From the NCBI GenBank assembly GCA_007994965.1, contig VOPW01000001.1, positions 3,472,001 to 3,536,000 on the forward strand: 64,000 nt of DNA. The letters are read 5' to 3'. Positions 42,487 through 53,382 of this stretch are shown piece after piece (positions within the stretch are counted from its first letter, which is position 1; each line of letters opens with the position of its first letter). Made by a program: the position numbers and the translations under genes. Under the pieces are notes generated by a model. That model was not told the origin of the DNA. It saw nothing but the letters and a program-made list of their open reading frames with translations, and made no database searches. This stretch comes from Piscinibacter aquaticus (GTDB lineage Bacteria > Pseudomonadota > Gammaproteobacteria > Burkholderiales > Burkholderiaceae_C).

Positions 42487-43365
42487 ATGACTGCTCCCAC
42501 CGGTTCCGCCAATCCCGCCGCGGCGTTCTATGCGGCCAATCCGTCCGCCCGCCTGCTCGGCACCACCTTGCGCGTGGTCGACCGGCTCGCGCCGGGCCTG
42601 GGCACACGCGGCGCGTTGCGCCTGTTCTTCACGCCGCTGCCGTGGAAGCTGGCCGCGCGCCGGCCTCTGCCCGCGCCCTGGCAGCTGACGCACTGGCCTT
42701 TCGAGGGCGTGCGCGTGGCCATGCACCGCCGCGCCGATCTGGAGCCGGGCCGGCCGGTGGTGCTGCTGGTGCACGGCTGGGCCGGCCATGCGGGGCAGAT
42801 GCGCCGTCTCGGCGATGCACTGGCCGCGGCCGGCTTCGACCCGGTGCTGCTCGACCTGCCGGCCCACGGCCGCAGCGGCGGCTGGCGCAGCACGCTGCCG
42901 CAGTTCGCCCGCGCGGTCTTTGCGGCAGCCTCGCGGCTCGGCCCGCTGCACGGCGTGGTGGCGCATTCGCTCGGCGCGCTGGCGGCGCTGCATGCGGCCG
43001 CGCGCGGCCTGCCGGTGCAGCGCCTCGCGCTGATCTCGCCGTCGGCGCCGCCAGCGCAGTTCATCGGCTGGTTCGCGCGCAGCTTCGGCCTGCCTGCAGG
43101 CCTCGGCGATCGCATGCGCGAGCAGATCGAGCGCCGCGAGGGCGTGGCGCTGGCCGAATTCGAACCGGCCTGGCTGGGCGAACGCATCGGGCAGCCGGCG
43201 CTGCTGCTTCACGACGAGGCGGACCGCATTGCGCCGTTCGCGGCCAGCGAGCGGCTGGCGGCGGCACTGCGCGATGCGTCACTGCGGGCCCACGGCGGGC
43301 TCGGCCACCGGCGCATCCTCGACGACGACGCGGTGGCCGCCGCGGTGGTGGGCCACCTGCGCTGA
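42487..43365 (+). CDS. Alpha/beta hydrolase
   Basis: 292 residues, intact. Oxyanion-hole region VVLLVHGWAGHAGQMRRLGDAL, nucleophile elbow GVVAHSLGALAALHAA (Ser in AHSLG), Asp in LLLHDEADRIAP, and the catalytic His in AHGGLGHRRILDD. The N-terminal 60 residues (LRLFFTPLPWKLAARRPLPAPW) precede the fold and are not a signal peptide. An AGGAG site precedes the ATG at 42487. Substrate unknown; regulated by the TetR protein upstream. The gene converges on marR, 1 bp apart. Confidence 0.86.
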   Translation: MTAPTGSANPAAAFYAANPSARLLGTTLRVVDRLAPGLGTRGALRLFFTPLPWKLAARRPLPAPWQLTHWPFEGVRVAMHRRADLEPGRPVVLLVHGWAGHAGQMRRLGDALAAAGFDPVLLDLPAHGRSGGWRSTLPQFARAVFAAASRLGPLHGVVAHSLGALAALHAAARGLPVQRLALISPSAPPAQFIGWFARSFGLPAGLGDRMREQIERREGVALAEFEPAWLGERIGQPALLLHDEADRIAPFAASERLAAALRDASLRAHGGLGHRRILDDDAVAAAVVGHLR

Positions 43366-43366
43366 A

Positions 43367-43846
43367 TCAGGCGGCGCTGCTCGCTTCGTCGCGTGCGGCA
43401 CGGCGCTGCGGCGTGCGCAGGCCGACCTTCAGGAGCAATTCGACCAGCAGCGCGCGTTCCGCCGGCGACAGCACCGCGAGCGTGCCTTCTTCCATCGTCG
43501 CGGCGATCTTCTGCGCGCGCTTCATCAGATCGCGCCCGGCCGGCGTGAGATGGATGATCATCGCGCGGCGGTCCTGCGTGCTGCGCACGCGCTCCACCCA
43601 GCCGCGCTCGACGAGCCGGTCGATCGTGATCGCCATGTTGGGCGCCGAGACATCCAGCGCCTCGCCGAGCTGCTTCTGGTTCACCTCCGGGTTGGAGGCC
43701 ACCAGCACCATCAGCGAATAGTCGAGCACCTTCAAGCCCAGCGGGCCGAGCTCGCGCTCGAAATCCTTGCGCAGCACGATGGCGGCGCGGCTGGCCACGT
43801 AGCCGACCAGCGCAGTGAGCTTCGAATGATCGAGCGCGCCGCTCAT
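43367..43846 (-). CDS. MarR-family regulator, last gene of the hydroxycinnamate operon
   Basis: 159 residues, intact. Winged-helix core VNQKQLGEALDVSAPNMAITIDRLVERGWVERVRSTQDRRAMIIHLT with the conserved DRR wing. In hydroxycinnamate clusters of other bacteria (for example couR) a MarR protein represses the genes until it binds the aroyl-CoA made by the ligase; position in this operon suggests the same. The ATG overlaps the acyl-CoA dehydrogenase stop (43843-43846). Candidate operators lie 10.4 kb away at the operon start (54286). Confidence 0.88.
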   Translation of the reverse strand: MSGALDHSKLTALVGYVASRAAIVLRKDFERELGPLGLKVLDYSLMVLVASNPEVNQKQLGEALDVSAPNMAITIDRLVERGWVERVRSTQDRRAMIIHLTPAGRDLMKRAQKIAATMEEGTLAVLSPAERALLVELLLKVGLRTPQRRAARDEASSAA

Positions 43847-45591
43847 GCGATCTCGCCCAGCGCCACGCGAGCGAATGGCTGCCAGCCGGCACGGGCCTGC
43901 GCCAGCGCGTGGTCGAACTCCGGGCGCAGGTGGGTGAAGCAGTGCGCCGCGCTCGCGCTTGGCGGCATGGAAGGCGTCGCCGGCGTGCTCCGGCCGAGCC
44001 GACACCGCCTCGGCGCGCGCCCAGGCATGCGCGATCAGCGCCAGCGCGGTGGCGCGCAGCAGCTCGTCGGCGACGCGGAAGGGCAGCTCGGCGTCGTCGC
44101 ACGAGCCGCGCACCACGTCGGCGGCCAGCTCGCCGAGCAGGCGCAGCTGCTCGCCAGCCTGCGCGCCGTGCGCGGCGCCTGCCGGCAGCGACGCCGCGAG
44201 CGACTCCAGCCAGGCGGCGAACCGGCGCCCGCCGTCGGCCACCAGCTTGCGCACCACCAGGTCGATCGCCTGGATCTGGTTGGTGCCCTCGTAGATCATC
44301 GCGATGCGCGCATCGCGAACGCATTGCTCGACGCCCCAGTCGTGCGTATAGCCGTGGCCACCGAAGACCTGCAGCGCATCGCTGGCCAGTTCGAAGCCGT
44401 TGTCGGTGAGGTAGGACTTGAGCACCGGCGTCAGCAAGGCCGCCTGCTCCTGTGCGCGTTCGCGCACGGCCGCATCGGGCGAGTGCTCGGCGAGGTCGAT
44501 CAGGTGCGCCGCCTCGTAGGCGATCACCCGCGCGCCTTCCACCAGCACCCGCTGGCGCAGCAGCGTTCGGCGCATCGCCGGGTGCAGCACGATGGCATCG
44601 GCCGCGCCGCCCGCTTCGCCGCGCACCGGCGCGCGCGACTGCAGCCGTTCGTGCGCGTAGACCACCGCATTGCGGTGCGCGTTCTGCGCATGCGCCAGGC
44701 CCTGCAGCGCCACGTGCAGGCGCGCCGCATTCATCATCGCGAACATCGCCTGCAGGCCGCGGTTGGGCTCGCCGACCAGCCAGCCGGTGGCGCCATCGAA
44801 GGCCATCACGCAGGTAGCGCTGCCCTTGATGCCCATCTTCTTCTCGATGCCGTCGCAGCGCAGGGCGTTGCGCGAACCATCCGGCAGGAACTTGGGCGCG
44901 AGGAACAGCGAGATGCCTTTCGTGCCGGCCGGCGCATCGGGCAATCGCGCGAGCACCGGGTGCACGATGTTGTCGGTGAGATCGTGCTCGCCGCCGGAGA
45001 TGAAGATCTTTGTGCCCTTCAGCCGGTACGAACCATCCGCCGCCGGGGTGGCGCGCGTGGACAGCAGGCCGAGGTCCGAACCGGCATGCGCTTCTGTCAG
45101 GCACATCGTCGACAACCACTCGCCGCTGACCACCTTGCCGAGGTAGCGCTGCTTCAGGTCGTCGCTGGCATGCAGGTGCAGGCACTCGTAGGCGCCGTGC
45201 AGCAACCCCGGGTACATCGTCCAGGCGTGGTTGGCCGCGGCCAGCATCTCGTACAGCGCGGCATTGAGCACCTGCGGCAGGCCCTGCCCACCCACCGCCG
45301 GATCGCAGGCCAGCGCCGGCCAGCCGGCCTCGACGAAGGCACGGTAGGCCTCCTTGAAGCCCTTGGGCGTGCGCACCTCGCCGTCGGCCAGCGTGCAGCC
45401 TTCGACGTCACCGGCTGCGTTGGTCGGCGCCAGCACCTCGGTGGCGAAACGCGCGGCTTCGGCCAGCACCGGCGCGCGGTGTCGGCATCGAGATCGGCGA
45501 AGGCCGGCACGCTGGACCATTGCGCGGGAAGACCGAGCACCTCCTCGATCACGTAGCGCATGTCGCGCAGCGGCGCCTCGTAGTGCCACAT
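43843..45591 (-). CDS. Acyl-CoA dehydrogenase, two frameshifts
   Basis: About 583 residues after repair, the long type with an extra C-terminal domain (DmdC-like). N-terminal MWHYEAPLRDMRYVIEEVL; FAD and substrate parts include STMCLTEAHAGSDLGLLSTRATP, GTKIFISGGEHDL and LFLAPKFLPDGSRNAL; the C-terminal catalytic part has FGGHGYTHDWGVEQCVRDARIAMIYEGTNQIQAIDLV. Frames break near 45478 and 43950. In a hydroxycinnamate operon it could oxidise a saturated phenylpropanoyl-CoA to the cinnamoyl-CoA, extending the substrate range to dihydrocinnamates. That role is inferred. Confidence 0.86.
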
Positions 45592-45603
45592 CCGTGTGCC
45601 CTC

Positions 45604-46342
45604 TTACGCCGTGCTCTTCTGCCGGGCAGCGCCGAGGTAGGTGTCGATCACGCGCGGGTCGCGGGCCAGCTGCTCGGCCGGGCCCTCGAGCGCGATCTCG
45701 CCCATCTCGAGCACGTAGCCGTGGTCGGCCACCTCCAGCGCGGCGCGCGCGTTCTGCTCGACCAGCAGGATGGTCACGCCGGTGGCGCGCAGGCCCTCGA
45801 TCGTGCGGAAGATCTCCTTGACCACCAGCGGCGCGAGGCCGAGGCTGGGCTCGTCGAGCATCAGCAGATCGGGTTGGCTCATCAGCGCGCGGCCCACGGC
45901 GAGCATCTGGCGCTCGCCGCCTGAGAGCGTGCCGGCCAGCTGCGTGCGGCGCTCCTTCAGGCGCGGGAACAGCGTGTAGACCTGCTCCAGCACATGCGCG
46001 CCGGTCTTCTTGCCGAGCAGCACGGCGGTAGCCGCCGAGCAGCAGGTTGTCTTCCACCGGCATGGTGCCGAACAGCGCGCGCGTCTCGGGCACCAGCGCG
46101 ATGCCCTGCATCACCCGCTCTTCCAGCGTCTTCAGCCCGATCGGCTGGCCGCGGTAGGCGATGGTGCCGCGAGACGGCAGCACGCCCATCAGCGCATTGA
46201 GCAGCGTCGACTTGCCGGCGCCGTTCGGGCCGATCACCGTCACCACGCTGCCCTTCTTCGCCTGCAGGTTCAGGCCGTGCAGCACCTCGGCTCGGCCGTA
46301 GCCGGCGTGCAGGTCCTTCACGTCGAGGATGAGTTCGCTCAT
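45604..46342 (-). CDS. LIV-type ABC transporter ATPase (LivF-like), set 3, frame broken near 46024
   Basis: Walker [45 protein letters not shown], signature [16 protein letters not shown], Walker [21 protein letters not shown]. At 46024 TACCGCCGTGCTG lacks two bases; TACCGCCAGGTGCTG would give [11 protein letters not shown] and 246 residues. It follows livMG by 2 bp and precedes the dehydrogenase by 12 bp. Confidence 0.9.
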
Positions 46343-46344
46343 GT

Positions 46345-48111
46345 TCAGTGCTCGGTTCCGAGGTACGCGGCTCGCACCGCCGGACTGGCCTGCACCTCGT
46401 CGGGCGTGCCCTCGATCAGCTTGGTGCCGAACTCCATCACCACCACGCGGTCGACCGGGCCCATCACCAGGTCCATGTCGTGCTCGACCAGCAGGATGGC
46501 CATGCCTTCGTCACGCAGCTGGCGCAGCACGGCGGCCAGCGCCTGCTTCTCCTTCAGGCGCAGGCCGGCGGCCGGCTCGTCGAGCAGCAGCAGCATCGGG
46601 TCGGCGGCGAGCGCACGCGCGATCTCCATCAGCCGCTGCGGGCCCAGCGCCAGGTTGCCGGCCAGCTCGTGCATGCGGTCGGCCATGCCGATGCGCTCGA
46701 GCTGCTTCTGCGCCTCGCGCAGCAGCCGCCTTTCTTCTGCACGATCGAGCCGCAGCACGGCCGAGGCCACGCCGGCCGAGCCGCGCAGGTGGGCGCCGAG
46801 GGCCACGTTCTCCAGCACCGTCATCGTCGGGATCATCTTCACGTGCTGGAAGGTGCGCGCCACGCCGCGCGCGGCGATCTCGCGCGAAGGCAGGCTCTGG
46901 ATCGCCTGGCCGCGCAGCGCCACCGTGCCGCGCGTGGCCGGCAGCACGCCGGTGACGAGGTTGAAGGTGGTCGACTTGCCGGCGCCGTTGGGTCCGATCA
47001 GGCCGAGGATCTGCCCGGCACGCACCTGGAAGCTGACGTCGTTGACGGCGACCAGCCCGCCGAACTCCTTGCGCGCCTCCTTCACGTCGAGCACCACCTC
47101 GCCCGCGCGGCGGCTGCTCGCGGTGCGGCAGCGGCGGCGCATCGGCCCAGTCCACTGCACGCGGCGGCTTGGGGAAACGCGCCTCGACAAAGGCCCAGAT
47201 GCCATCACGCGCGTACTGCAGCACGAGGATCAGCAGGATGCCGAAGACGATGATCTCGTAGTTGCCGCTGGTGCCGAACAGCTTGGGCAGCCAGTCCTGC
47301 AGCTGCTCTTCCATCACCTTGACGACGGTGGAGCCGACGATCGCGCCCCACACGTGGCCGACACCGCCGACCACCGCCATGAACAGGTATTCGATGCCCT
47401 TGTTCAGGCCGAAGGGCGACGGGTTCACCGTGCGCTGGAAGTGCGCGAACAGCCAGCCCGACACGCTGGCCAGCAGCGCGGCGAGCACGAAGGCCGCGAC
47501 CTTCAGGCGGAAGGTGTTGACGCCCATCGCCTCGGCCATCGTCGTGCCGCCCTTGACGGCGCGCAGCGCCCGGCCGGTGCGCGAATCCAGCAGGCGGATC
47601 GAACCGAAGGCCGCCAGCAGCACCAGCAGCCACAGCAGCCAGTAGAAGCTGCGGCCGGTATTGAGCGTGATGCCGAAGAACTCGATGGCCGGAATGCCGA
47701 GCAGGCCGTCGTACTTGCCCAGCGCATCGATGTTGCCGAGCAGGTAATACAGGCTCAGGCCCCAGGCGATGGTGGCCAGCGGCAGGAAGTGGCCCGACAT
47801 GCGCAGCGTGACCCAGCCGAGAATCAGCGCGGCGATAAAGGTGAAGCCCAGGCCGACCCACACGGTGAGCCAAGGCGAGACGCCGTGGGTGAGCGTCAGG
47901 TAGGCCGCGGTGTAGGCGCCCATCCCGACGAAGGCCGCCCTGGCCGAAGCTGGTCAGACCGGCCACGCCGGTGAGCAGCACCAGCCGATGGCCACCAGCG
48001 AATACAGACCGATGTAGTTGGCCTGGGTGATCCAGAACTCGGCACCGGCAGCAGCGGCAGCGCTGCGACCAGGAGCACGAAGGCGATCAAGACATAGCGC
48101 CGCATGTTCAT
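46345..48111 (-). CDS. LIV-type ABC transporter permease-ATPase fusion (LivM-LivG), set 3, several frameshifts
   Basis: One gene encodes both a LivM-like permease and, C-terminally, a LivG-like ATPase. Permease: [82 protein letters not shown]. Linker around [28 protein letters not shown]. ATPase: [21 protein letters not shown], Walker [34 protein letters not shown], Walker [16 protein letters not shown]. No stop or start separates the halves, and the permease frame reads into the ATPase except for a break near 47125. Others are near 48050, 47990 (GGCTGGTG) and 47943 (CCAGGGCG). The ATG at 48111 overlaps the livH stop. Confidence 0.84.
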
Positions 48112-49142
48112 TCTTCTTCGTCGTGATGGCCGTGCTGGAAGCTGCGCCACAGCAGCACGGGAATGATCAGCGTGAATACGATGACCTCCTTGAAGGCACT
48201 GGCCCAGAACGAGCCGAAGCTCTCGATCAGGCCGACGAAGATCGCGCCCAGCGCTGCGGCGGGGTAGCTGGACAGCGCGCCGAAGATCGCGGCGACGAAG
48301 CCCTTCAGGCCGATCAGGAAGCCCGAGTCGTAGAACATCGTCGTGGTCGGGCCGATCAGCAGGCCCGACAGCGCACCGATGAAGGCCGCCGCCGAAGCTC
48401 ATCTTGCCGGCGCCGGAGGTGGAGATGCCCATCAGCCGCGCGCCGAGCCGGTTGACGGCAGTGGCGCGCAGCGCCTGCCGCGCAGCGTGCGCTCGAAGAA
48501 CAGGAACAGCGCGACGATCAGCGCGATCGAGACCATGAAGATGATCAGCGTCTGGCCCGACAGCGTCAGCGGCCCGGCCGAGAAGCGCGCGTCCCAGAAG
48601 CTCGGGTTGCGGAAGCCTTCGGCGCCGAAGAACACCAGCCCAGACCGGTCAGCGCGAAGTGCGCACCGACCGAGACGATCAGCAGCACCAGCACGGTGGC
48701 ATCGGCGAGCTTCTCGTAGGCCGGCGGTAGAGCAGCGGGCCGAGCGGCGTCACGATCGCCAGCGTCAGCAGGCTCTGCACCAGCAGCGGCAGCTGCTTCG
48801 GCGCGGCCCACCACGCGAAGGCCACCACCGCCAGCGGGAAGGCCAGCGACTTGGCGCCGGCCAGCGCCACGGCGCCCATGGGCAGGCCACGGCGCAGGCC
48901 GGCCACCGCGTCGAGCACGGCGGCCAGCAGCGCCATCACCAGCAGCAGCCACACCGTGCCCGGCACTGGCCGAGCTGCAGCAGCGCCAGCGTGAGCGCGC
49001 CGTAGGCGACGAACTCGCCCTGCGGGATGAAGATCACCCGCGTGACGGCGAACACCAGCACCGTGGCCAGTGCCAGCAGCGCATAGACCGCGCCGCTGGT
49101 GACGCCGTCCAGCGTGAGGATGCTGGCGATCGTGAAGTCCAT
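48108..49142 (-). CDS. LIV-type ABC transporter permease (LivH-like), set 3, five frameshifts
   Basis: About 346 residues, longer than usual Liv[44 protein letters not shown] is the LivH start. The rest is in pieces: [31 protein letters not shown] central part, [97 protein letters not shown]. Breaks near 48966, 48727, 48638, 48478 and 48398 each fit a damaged CCWGG site. Six added bases restore exactly 347 codons. Confidence 0.87.
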
Positions 49143-49145
49143 TGC

Positions 49146-50280
49146 TTACTCGACCTTCCAGTCGCCGTTCACCACCTTCAGGATCACGCCGGTTTCCGTC
49201 GTGAAGCCCCAGTGGTTGTCCTTGGTGTAGTTCAGCACGCCGTGCGAGACGACGGTGCGGCCCATGGTCTCCACGGCATCGCGCAGCGCGGCACGGAACT
49301 CCTTGGTGCCCGGCTTGGCCTTCTTCAGCGCCACCGGCACGACCTTCTCGAGCACGACGATGGCGTCGTAGGCATGGCCGCCGAACTGGTTGCGGCTGCC
49401 CGCGCCGTAGGCCTTCTCGTACTTGGCGACGAAGTCGGCGGCCAGCGCCTTCGACGGATGGTTGGCCGGCAGCTGCTCGGGGATCACCGCCGGGCCGGAG
49501 CTGACGAACGCGCCTTCGACGTCCTTGCCGCCCACGCGCACCAAGGTCGCGCGAGGCCGCCGCGTGCGTCTGGTAGATCTTGCCCTTGTAGCCGCGCTCG
49601 ACCACGCCCTTGTGCGGCATCGCCGCGCCCGAGCCCGAGGCCACGATCAGCATCGCATCGGGGTTGGCCGAGACCAGCTTGAGCGCCTGCGCGGTCACGC
49701 TGGTGTCGGCACGCGCGAAGCGTTCGGTGGCGATGATCTGCGGGCCGCCGAGCAGCTGCGACTGCGCCTTGAAGTCGTTCAGCCAGCTCTCGCCATAGGC
49801 GTCGGTGTAGCCGAGGAAGCCGACGGTCTTCACGCCGTTCTTCTTCATGTGCTCGATCATCGCGTGGGCCATCACCGCGTTGCCCTGCGGCAGGCGGAAC
49901 ATCCAGTGGTCCTTGCCGGGCGGCAGCACGGCCGGCGAGAAGGCGAAGTGCAGCGTCTCCGATTCGGCGATCGGGCCGGCCATCGCGATGGCCACCGGCG
50001 TGGCGGCCGAGCCCATGATGATGTCGGCCTTGTCTTCGGTGATGAACTTCTTCGCGTTCGTCACGCCCTTGGTCGGGTCGGTGGCGTCGTCGAGCACGAT
50101 GACGTTGAGCTTCTCGCCGGCGATCTCCTTCGGCCAGAGCTTGATGTAGTTGGCCATCGGGATGCCCAGGCCGGAGGCCGGTCCGGTCAGCGGCAGGCTG
50201 ATGCCGATGGTGATGTCGGCCTGCGCGGCGCCGGCCAGCAGGGCCGTCGCGACGGCGACCAGGGTCTTCAGAGCTTTCAT
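49146..50280 (-). CDS. ABC transporter substrate-binding protein, set 3, frame broken near 49548
   Basis: Signal peptide MKALKTLVAVATALLAGAAQAD, then ITIGISLPLTGPASGLGIPMANYIKLWPKEIAGEKLNVIVLDDATDP, a binding protein of the Peripla_BP_6 class. Near 49548 GACCTTGGTGCGC has one T too many; GACCTGGTGCGC gives 377 residues with the C-terminus VNGDWKVE. It is embedded between the thioesterase and permease genes of the hydroxycinnamate operon, so the likely cargo is a hydroxycinnamate or related aromatic acid. Confidence 0.88.
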
Positions 50281-50314
50281 CGCTTTGTCTCCGGAGGTTG
50301 AGAGAGGAAAGGGA

Positions 50315-50734
50315 TCAAGAGCACAGGGCCTTGATGTCGTCGGGAACGGGAATCGCACGCAGCCGGTCGGGGTTGTCGGCATCGCGCTTGACGAAGGCGC
50401 GCACCTCGCGGCCTTCGCAGATCAGATCGTCGCCCCGCGTCACGCGGTGCATCTGCACGAACACCTTGTCGCGCCACTCCTCGATCCAGGTGGCGATGGT
50501 GATCGTCTCGCCGTAGGTCACGGCCTTGATGAACTTGGTGTTGATCTCCAGCAGCGGCGTGCCGACGATGCCGCGCGTCTTCACGAGTTCGCGCCACGGC
50601 GGCAGGCCGCAGTCCATGAAGAACTTCAGCGAGGCCGCATCCATCCAGCGCGAGAAGTTCGGGAAGAACACGATCCCGGCCGGATCGCAGTCGCCGAAGT
50701 GCACGTCGACGGTGTGCAGGGTGGTCCTGGGCAT
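50315..50734 (-). CDS. 4-hydroxybenzoyl-CoA thioesterase-like hotdog enzyme
   Basis: 139 residues, intact. VHFGDCDPAGIVFFPNFSRWMDAAS carries the catalytic Asp of the Pseudomonas-type 4-hydroxybenzoyl-CoA thioesterase, and CGLPPWRELVKTRGIVGTPLLEI, WRDKVFVQMHRVTRGDD and DRLRAIPVPDDIKALCS match that enzyme closely along its full length, as I remember it. It would release 4-hydroxybenzoate (or vanillate) from the aroyl-CoA left after side-chain shortening. The ATG at 50732-50734 gives the standard length. It lies 5 bp after the SDR stop in the ten-gene operon. Confidence 0.85.
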   Translation of the reverse strand: MPRTTLHTVDVHFGDCDPAGIVFFPNFSRWMDAASLKFFMDCGLPPWRELVKTRGIVGTPLLEINTKFIKAVTYGETITIATWIEEWRDKVFVQMHRVTRGDDLICEGREVRAFVKRDADNPDRLRAIPVPDDIKALCS

Positions 50735-50739
50735 GGGCT

Positions 50740-51516
50740 TCAGCGCGGCGCCGGGCGCAGCGCGCCATCGAGGCGGATGACTTCGCCGTTCAGCGAGAGG
50801 TTGCGGATGATGCCGGCGACCAGCTCGGCGAACTCCTCGGGTTTGCCCAGACGCTTGGGGAAGGGAATGCTCGCCGCCAGCGACTCCTGCACCGCCTGCG
50901 GCAGCTCGGCCATCAGCGGCGTGAGGAACAGGCCCGGCGCGATGGTGCACACGCGCACGCCGTGCTGCGCGAGGTCGCGCGCCAGCGGCAGCGTCATGCC
51001 GACGATGCCGCCCTTGCTGGCCGAATAGGCTTCTTGGCCGACCTGCCCGTCGAAGGCGGCCACCGAGGCGGTGTTGACGATCACGCCGCGCTCGCCGTCG
51101 TCCAGCGGATCGAGCGTCACCATCTCGGCCACCGCGAGGCGCGTGATGTTGTAGGTGCCGATCAGGTTGACGCGCACCACGCGCTCGAAGTCTTCCAGCG
51201 GCGCGGGTGCGCCGTCCTTGCCGACGATGCGCTTCGCAGTGCCGATGCCAGCCACGTTCATCAGCATCCGCGCCGGGCCGTGGGCCGCGCGCGCCGCGTC
51301 GAGCGCGGCCAGCACGCTGGCGGTGTCGGTGATGTCGCAGCCGATGCCCAGTGCTTGCCCATACGCGCCGATCTCGGCGGCCACCGCCTTCGCGCCTTCG
51401 GCATTGCGATCCAGCACCGCCACCTTGGCGCCCCGGCGCGCGAGTTCGCGGGCGGTGGCGGCGCCCAGGCCCGAGGCGCCTCCGGTGACGAGTGCGGCGT
51501 GTCCTTGAATGTCCAT
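50740..51516 (-). CDS. SDR-family 3-hydroxyacyl-CoA dehydrogenase
   Basis: 258 residues, intact. NAD-binding [28 protein letters not shown], then [18 protein letters not shown] and the catalytic Ser-Tyr-Lys set in [10 protein letters not shown]...[21 protein letters not shown]. Resembles type II 3-hydroxyacyl-CoA dehydrogenases (HSD10-like). In this operon it would oxidise 3-hydroxy-3-arylpropanoyl-CoA to the beta-keto form, the CouN-like step. The start ATG 51514-51516 (MDIQGHAAL) is 16 bp after the ligase stop. Confidence 0.87.
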   Translation of the reverse strand: MDIQGHAALVTGGASGLGAATARELARRGAKVAVLDRNAEGAKAVAAEIGAYGQALGIGCDITDTASVLAALDAARAAHGPARMLMNVAGIGTAKRIVGKDGAPAPLEDFERVVRVNLIGTYNITRLAVAEMVTLDPLDDGERGVIVNTASVAAFDGQVGQEAYSASKGGIVGMTLPLARDLAQHGVRVCTIAPGLFLTPLMAELPQAVQESLAASIPFPKRLGKPEEFAELVAGIIRNLSLNGEVIRLDGALRPAPR

Positions 51517-51532
51517 CTCTCGCTTCCTCGGA

Positions 51533-53382
51533 TCAGCGCTGCGGCAGGTACACGCCCTCGCCGCCCGCATACAGGTGCTCGACCAGCGCCTCGCGGTGCG
51601 TCAGCACGGCGCGCTGGTTGATCGAGCCCTTGTCGGTGACTTCGCCGCGGTCGATGCTCGGCGGATCGACCAGCACCAGCGCGCGCGCCACGCGCGTGGC
51701 GCTGCCGGTGCCGGCAGCCCATTGGGCGTCGACGAGGCGCTGGAAGAACTCGTGCACCTCGGGCGCCGCGAGTACGTCGGCCGCCGGCGCATCGTGCGGC
51801 AGCCCCGCGAAGGCGCGGCAGGCGTCGAGCCTCGGGAAGATCAGCAGGCCGATCTCGTCGCGGTTCAGCCCCGCCACCACCACGTCCTGCACGCAGGGGT
51901 CGCCGGCGGCGATCACCCGCGCGCGCAGCGGGCCCACCGAGACGAAGGTGCCGGTGGAGAGCTTGAAGTCCTCGGCGGTGCGGCCGTCGAACATGAAGCC
52001 GCGGCCAGGGCGCGTCGGGTCGATCGGCTTGATCGCATCGCCGCTGCAGTAGAAGCCTTCGTCGTCGAAGGATTCGGCGGTTTGCTCGGGCGCGCGCCAG
52101 AAGCCGGGGGTGACGTTCGGGCCGCGGTAGCGCACCTCGGTCTTGTCGCCGCTGGGCACGAGCTTGAGCTCCATGCCGGGTGCCGGCAGGCCGATGTGGC
52201 CCGACTTCACCTCGCCCGCGTTGGCGCACACCGCGAACGGCGCGGTCTCGGTCATGCCGAGACCCGTCAGCATGCGGATGCGCTCGCCGCAGGTCTGCTC
52301 GGCGATGCGGTCGAGCTTGTCCCACACCGGCTGCGAAAGTCCGGCGCCCGCGAAGAAGAACATGTTGACGCGGGCGAACAGCGAATCGCGCAGCTTGGCG
52401 TCGCTCTCCATCGCGTTGGCGATCTCCTCGAAGCCCTTGGGCACGTTGAAGTACACCGTGGGCGAGATCTCGCGCAGGTTGCGCAGCGTCTCGTGGATCA
52501 GCGCCGGCGTGGGCTTGCCTTCGTCGATGTAGAGCGTGCCGCCGTTGTAGATCGTCAGGCCGACGTTGTGGTTGCCGCCGAAGGTGTGGTTCCACGGCAG
52601 CCAGTCCACCAGCACCGGCCGCACTGGCCGAGGCCGGGGAAGCACTGCAGGATCTGCTGCTGGTTGGCGCAGATCATGCGCTGCGTGTTGATCACGCCCT
52701 TGGGCAGCTTGGTCGAGCCCGAGGTGAAGAGGAACTTGGCGATGGTGTCGGGGCCGACCTTCGCGTGTGCCGCGTCCACCGCCGCCGTGGCCGGCGCGGC
52801 GAGCAGGTCGTCGAACGACAGCGTCTGGCGGCCCTCGATCGTGCCCTGCGTCAGCACCACCGGCGTGGAGGCCGGCACCACCGCCTGGATCGCGCGGCCG
52901 TAGCCGCTGGCCGAGGAGGCGAACACCAGCCCGGGCGTCAGCACGCCGAGGATGTGGCGCAGCTTGCCGTAGTCCTGCGAGACGGTGGAATAGGCCGGCG
53001 ACACCGGTGCGAAGGGCACGCCGGCGAACATCGCACCGAGGCCGAGCAGCAGGTGCTCGAGGTCGTTGTCCGACAGGATGGCCACCGGGTGCTGCGCGCT
53101 CAGGCCCATGTCGAGCAGGCGCTGGGCGATGCGCTTCGCGCTCTCCACCGCCTCGGCGTAGCTGATGCGCCGCCAGTCGCCGCCGTGCACGCGCTTGGCC
53201 GCCAGCGTGTGGTCGGGCGAGACCTGCGCCCAGTGCAGCAGGCGGTCGGTCAGGCGCTGCGGGTAGTCGCCCAGCGGCTCGGTGGAGGTGACGATCGTGC
53301 AGCCGTCGGCGCGATGCTCGAAATGCGCCGAGAGCGAGCCGCCGAGCGGCAACGCGCGGTAGCGGGCGGGTGCCGTGCTCAC
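51533..53382 (-). CDS. Feruloyl-CoA-synthase-type acyl-CoA ligase 1, frame broken near 52625
   Basis: AMP-forming ligase that activates ferulate, p-coumarate or caffeate with ATP and CoA. Phosphate loop FLFTSGSTKLPKGVINTQRM; VLVDWLPWNHTFGGNHNVGLTIYNGGTLYIDEGKP is typical of feruloyl-CoA synthases; MLTGLGMTETAPFAVCAN and GFMFDGRTAEDFKLSTGTFVSVG follow. Near 52625 GGCCAGTGCGG should be GGCCAGGTGCGG (CCAGG). I use the GTG at 53380-53382 (VSTAPARYRALPL). The ATG at 53460 would extend the protein through a repeat-like GC-rich stretch. About 616 residues. Confidence 0.85.

Noticed and set aside
43367..46342. A 991-residue open frame joining LivF, acyl-CoA dehydrogenase and MarR
   Set aside because: It results from frameshifts that cancel. 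Each family has its own start, stop and domain boundary inside the span.
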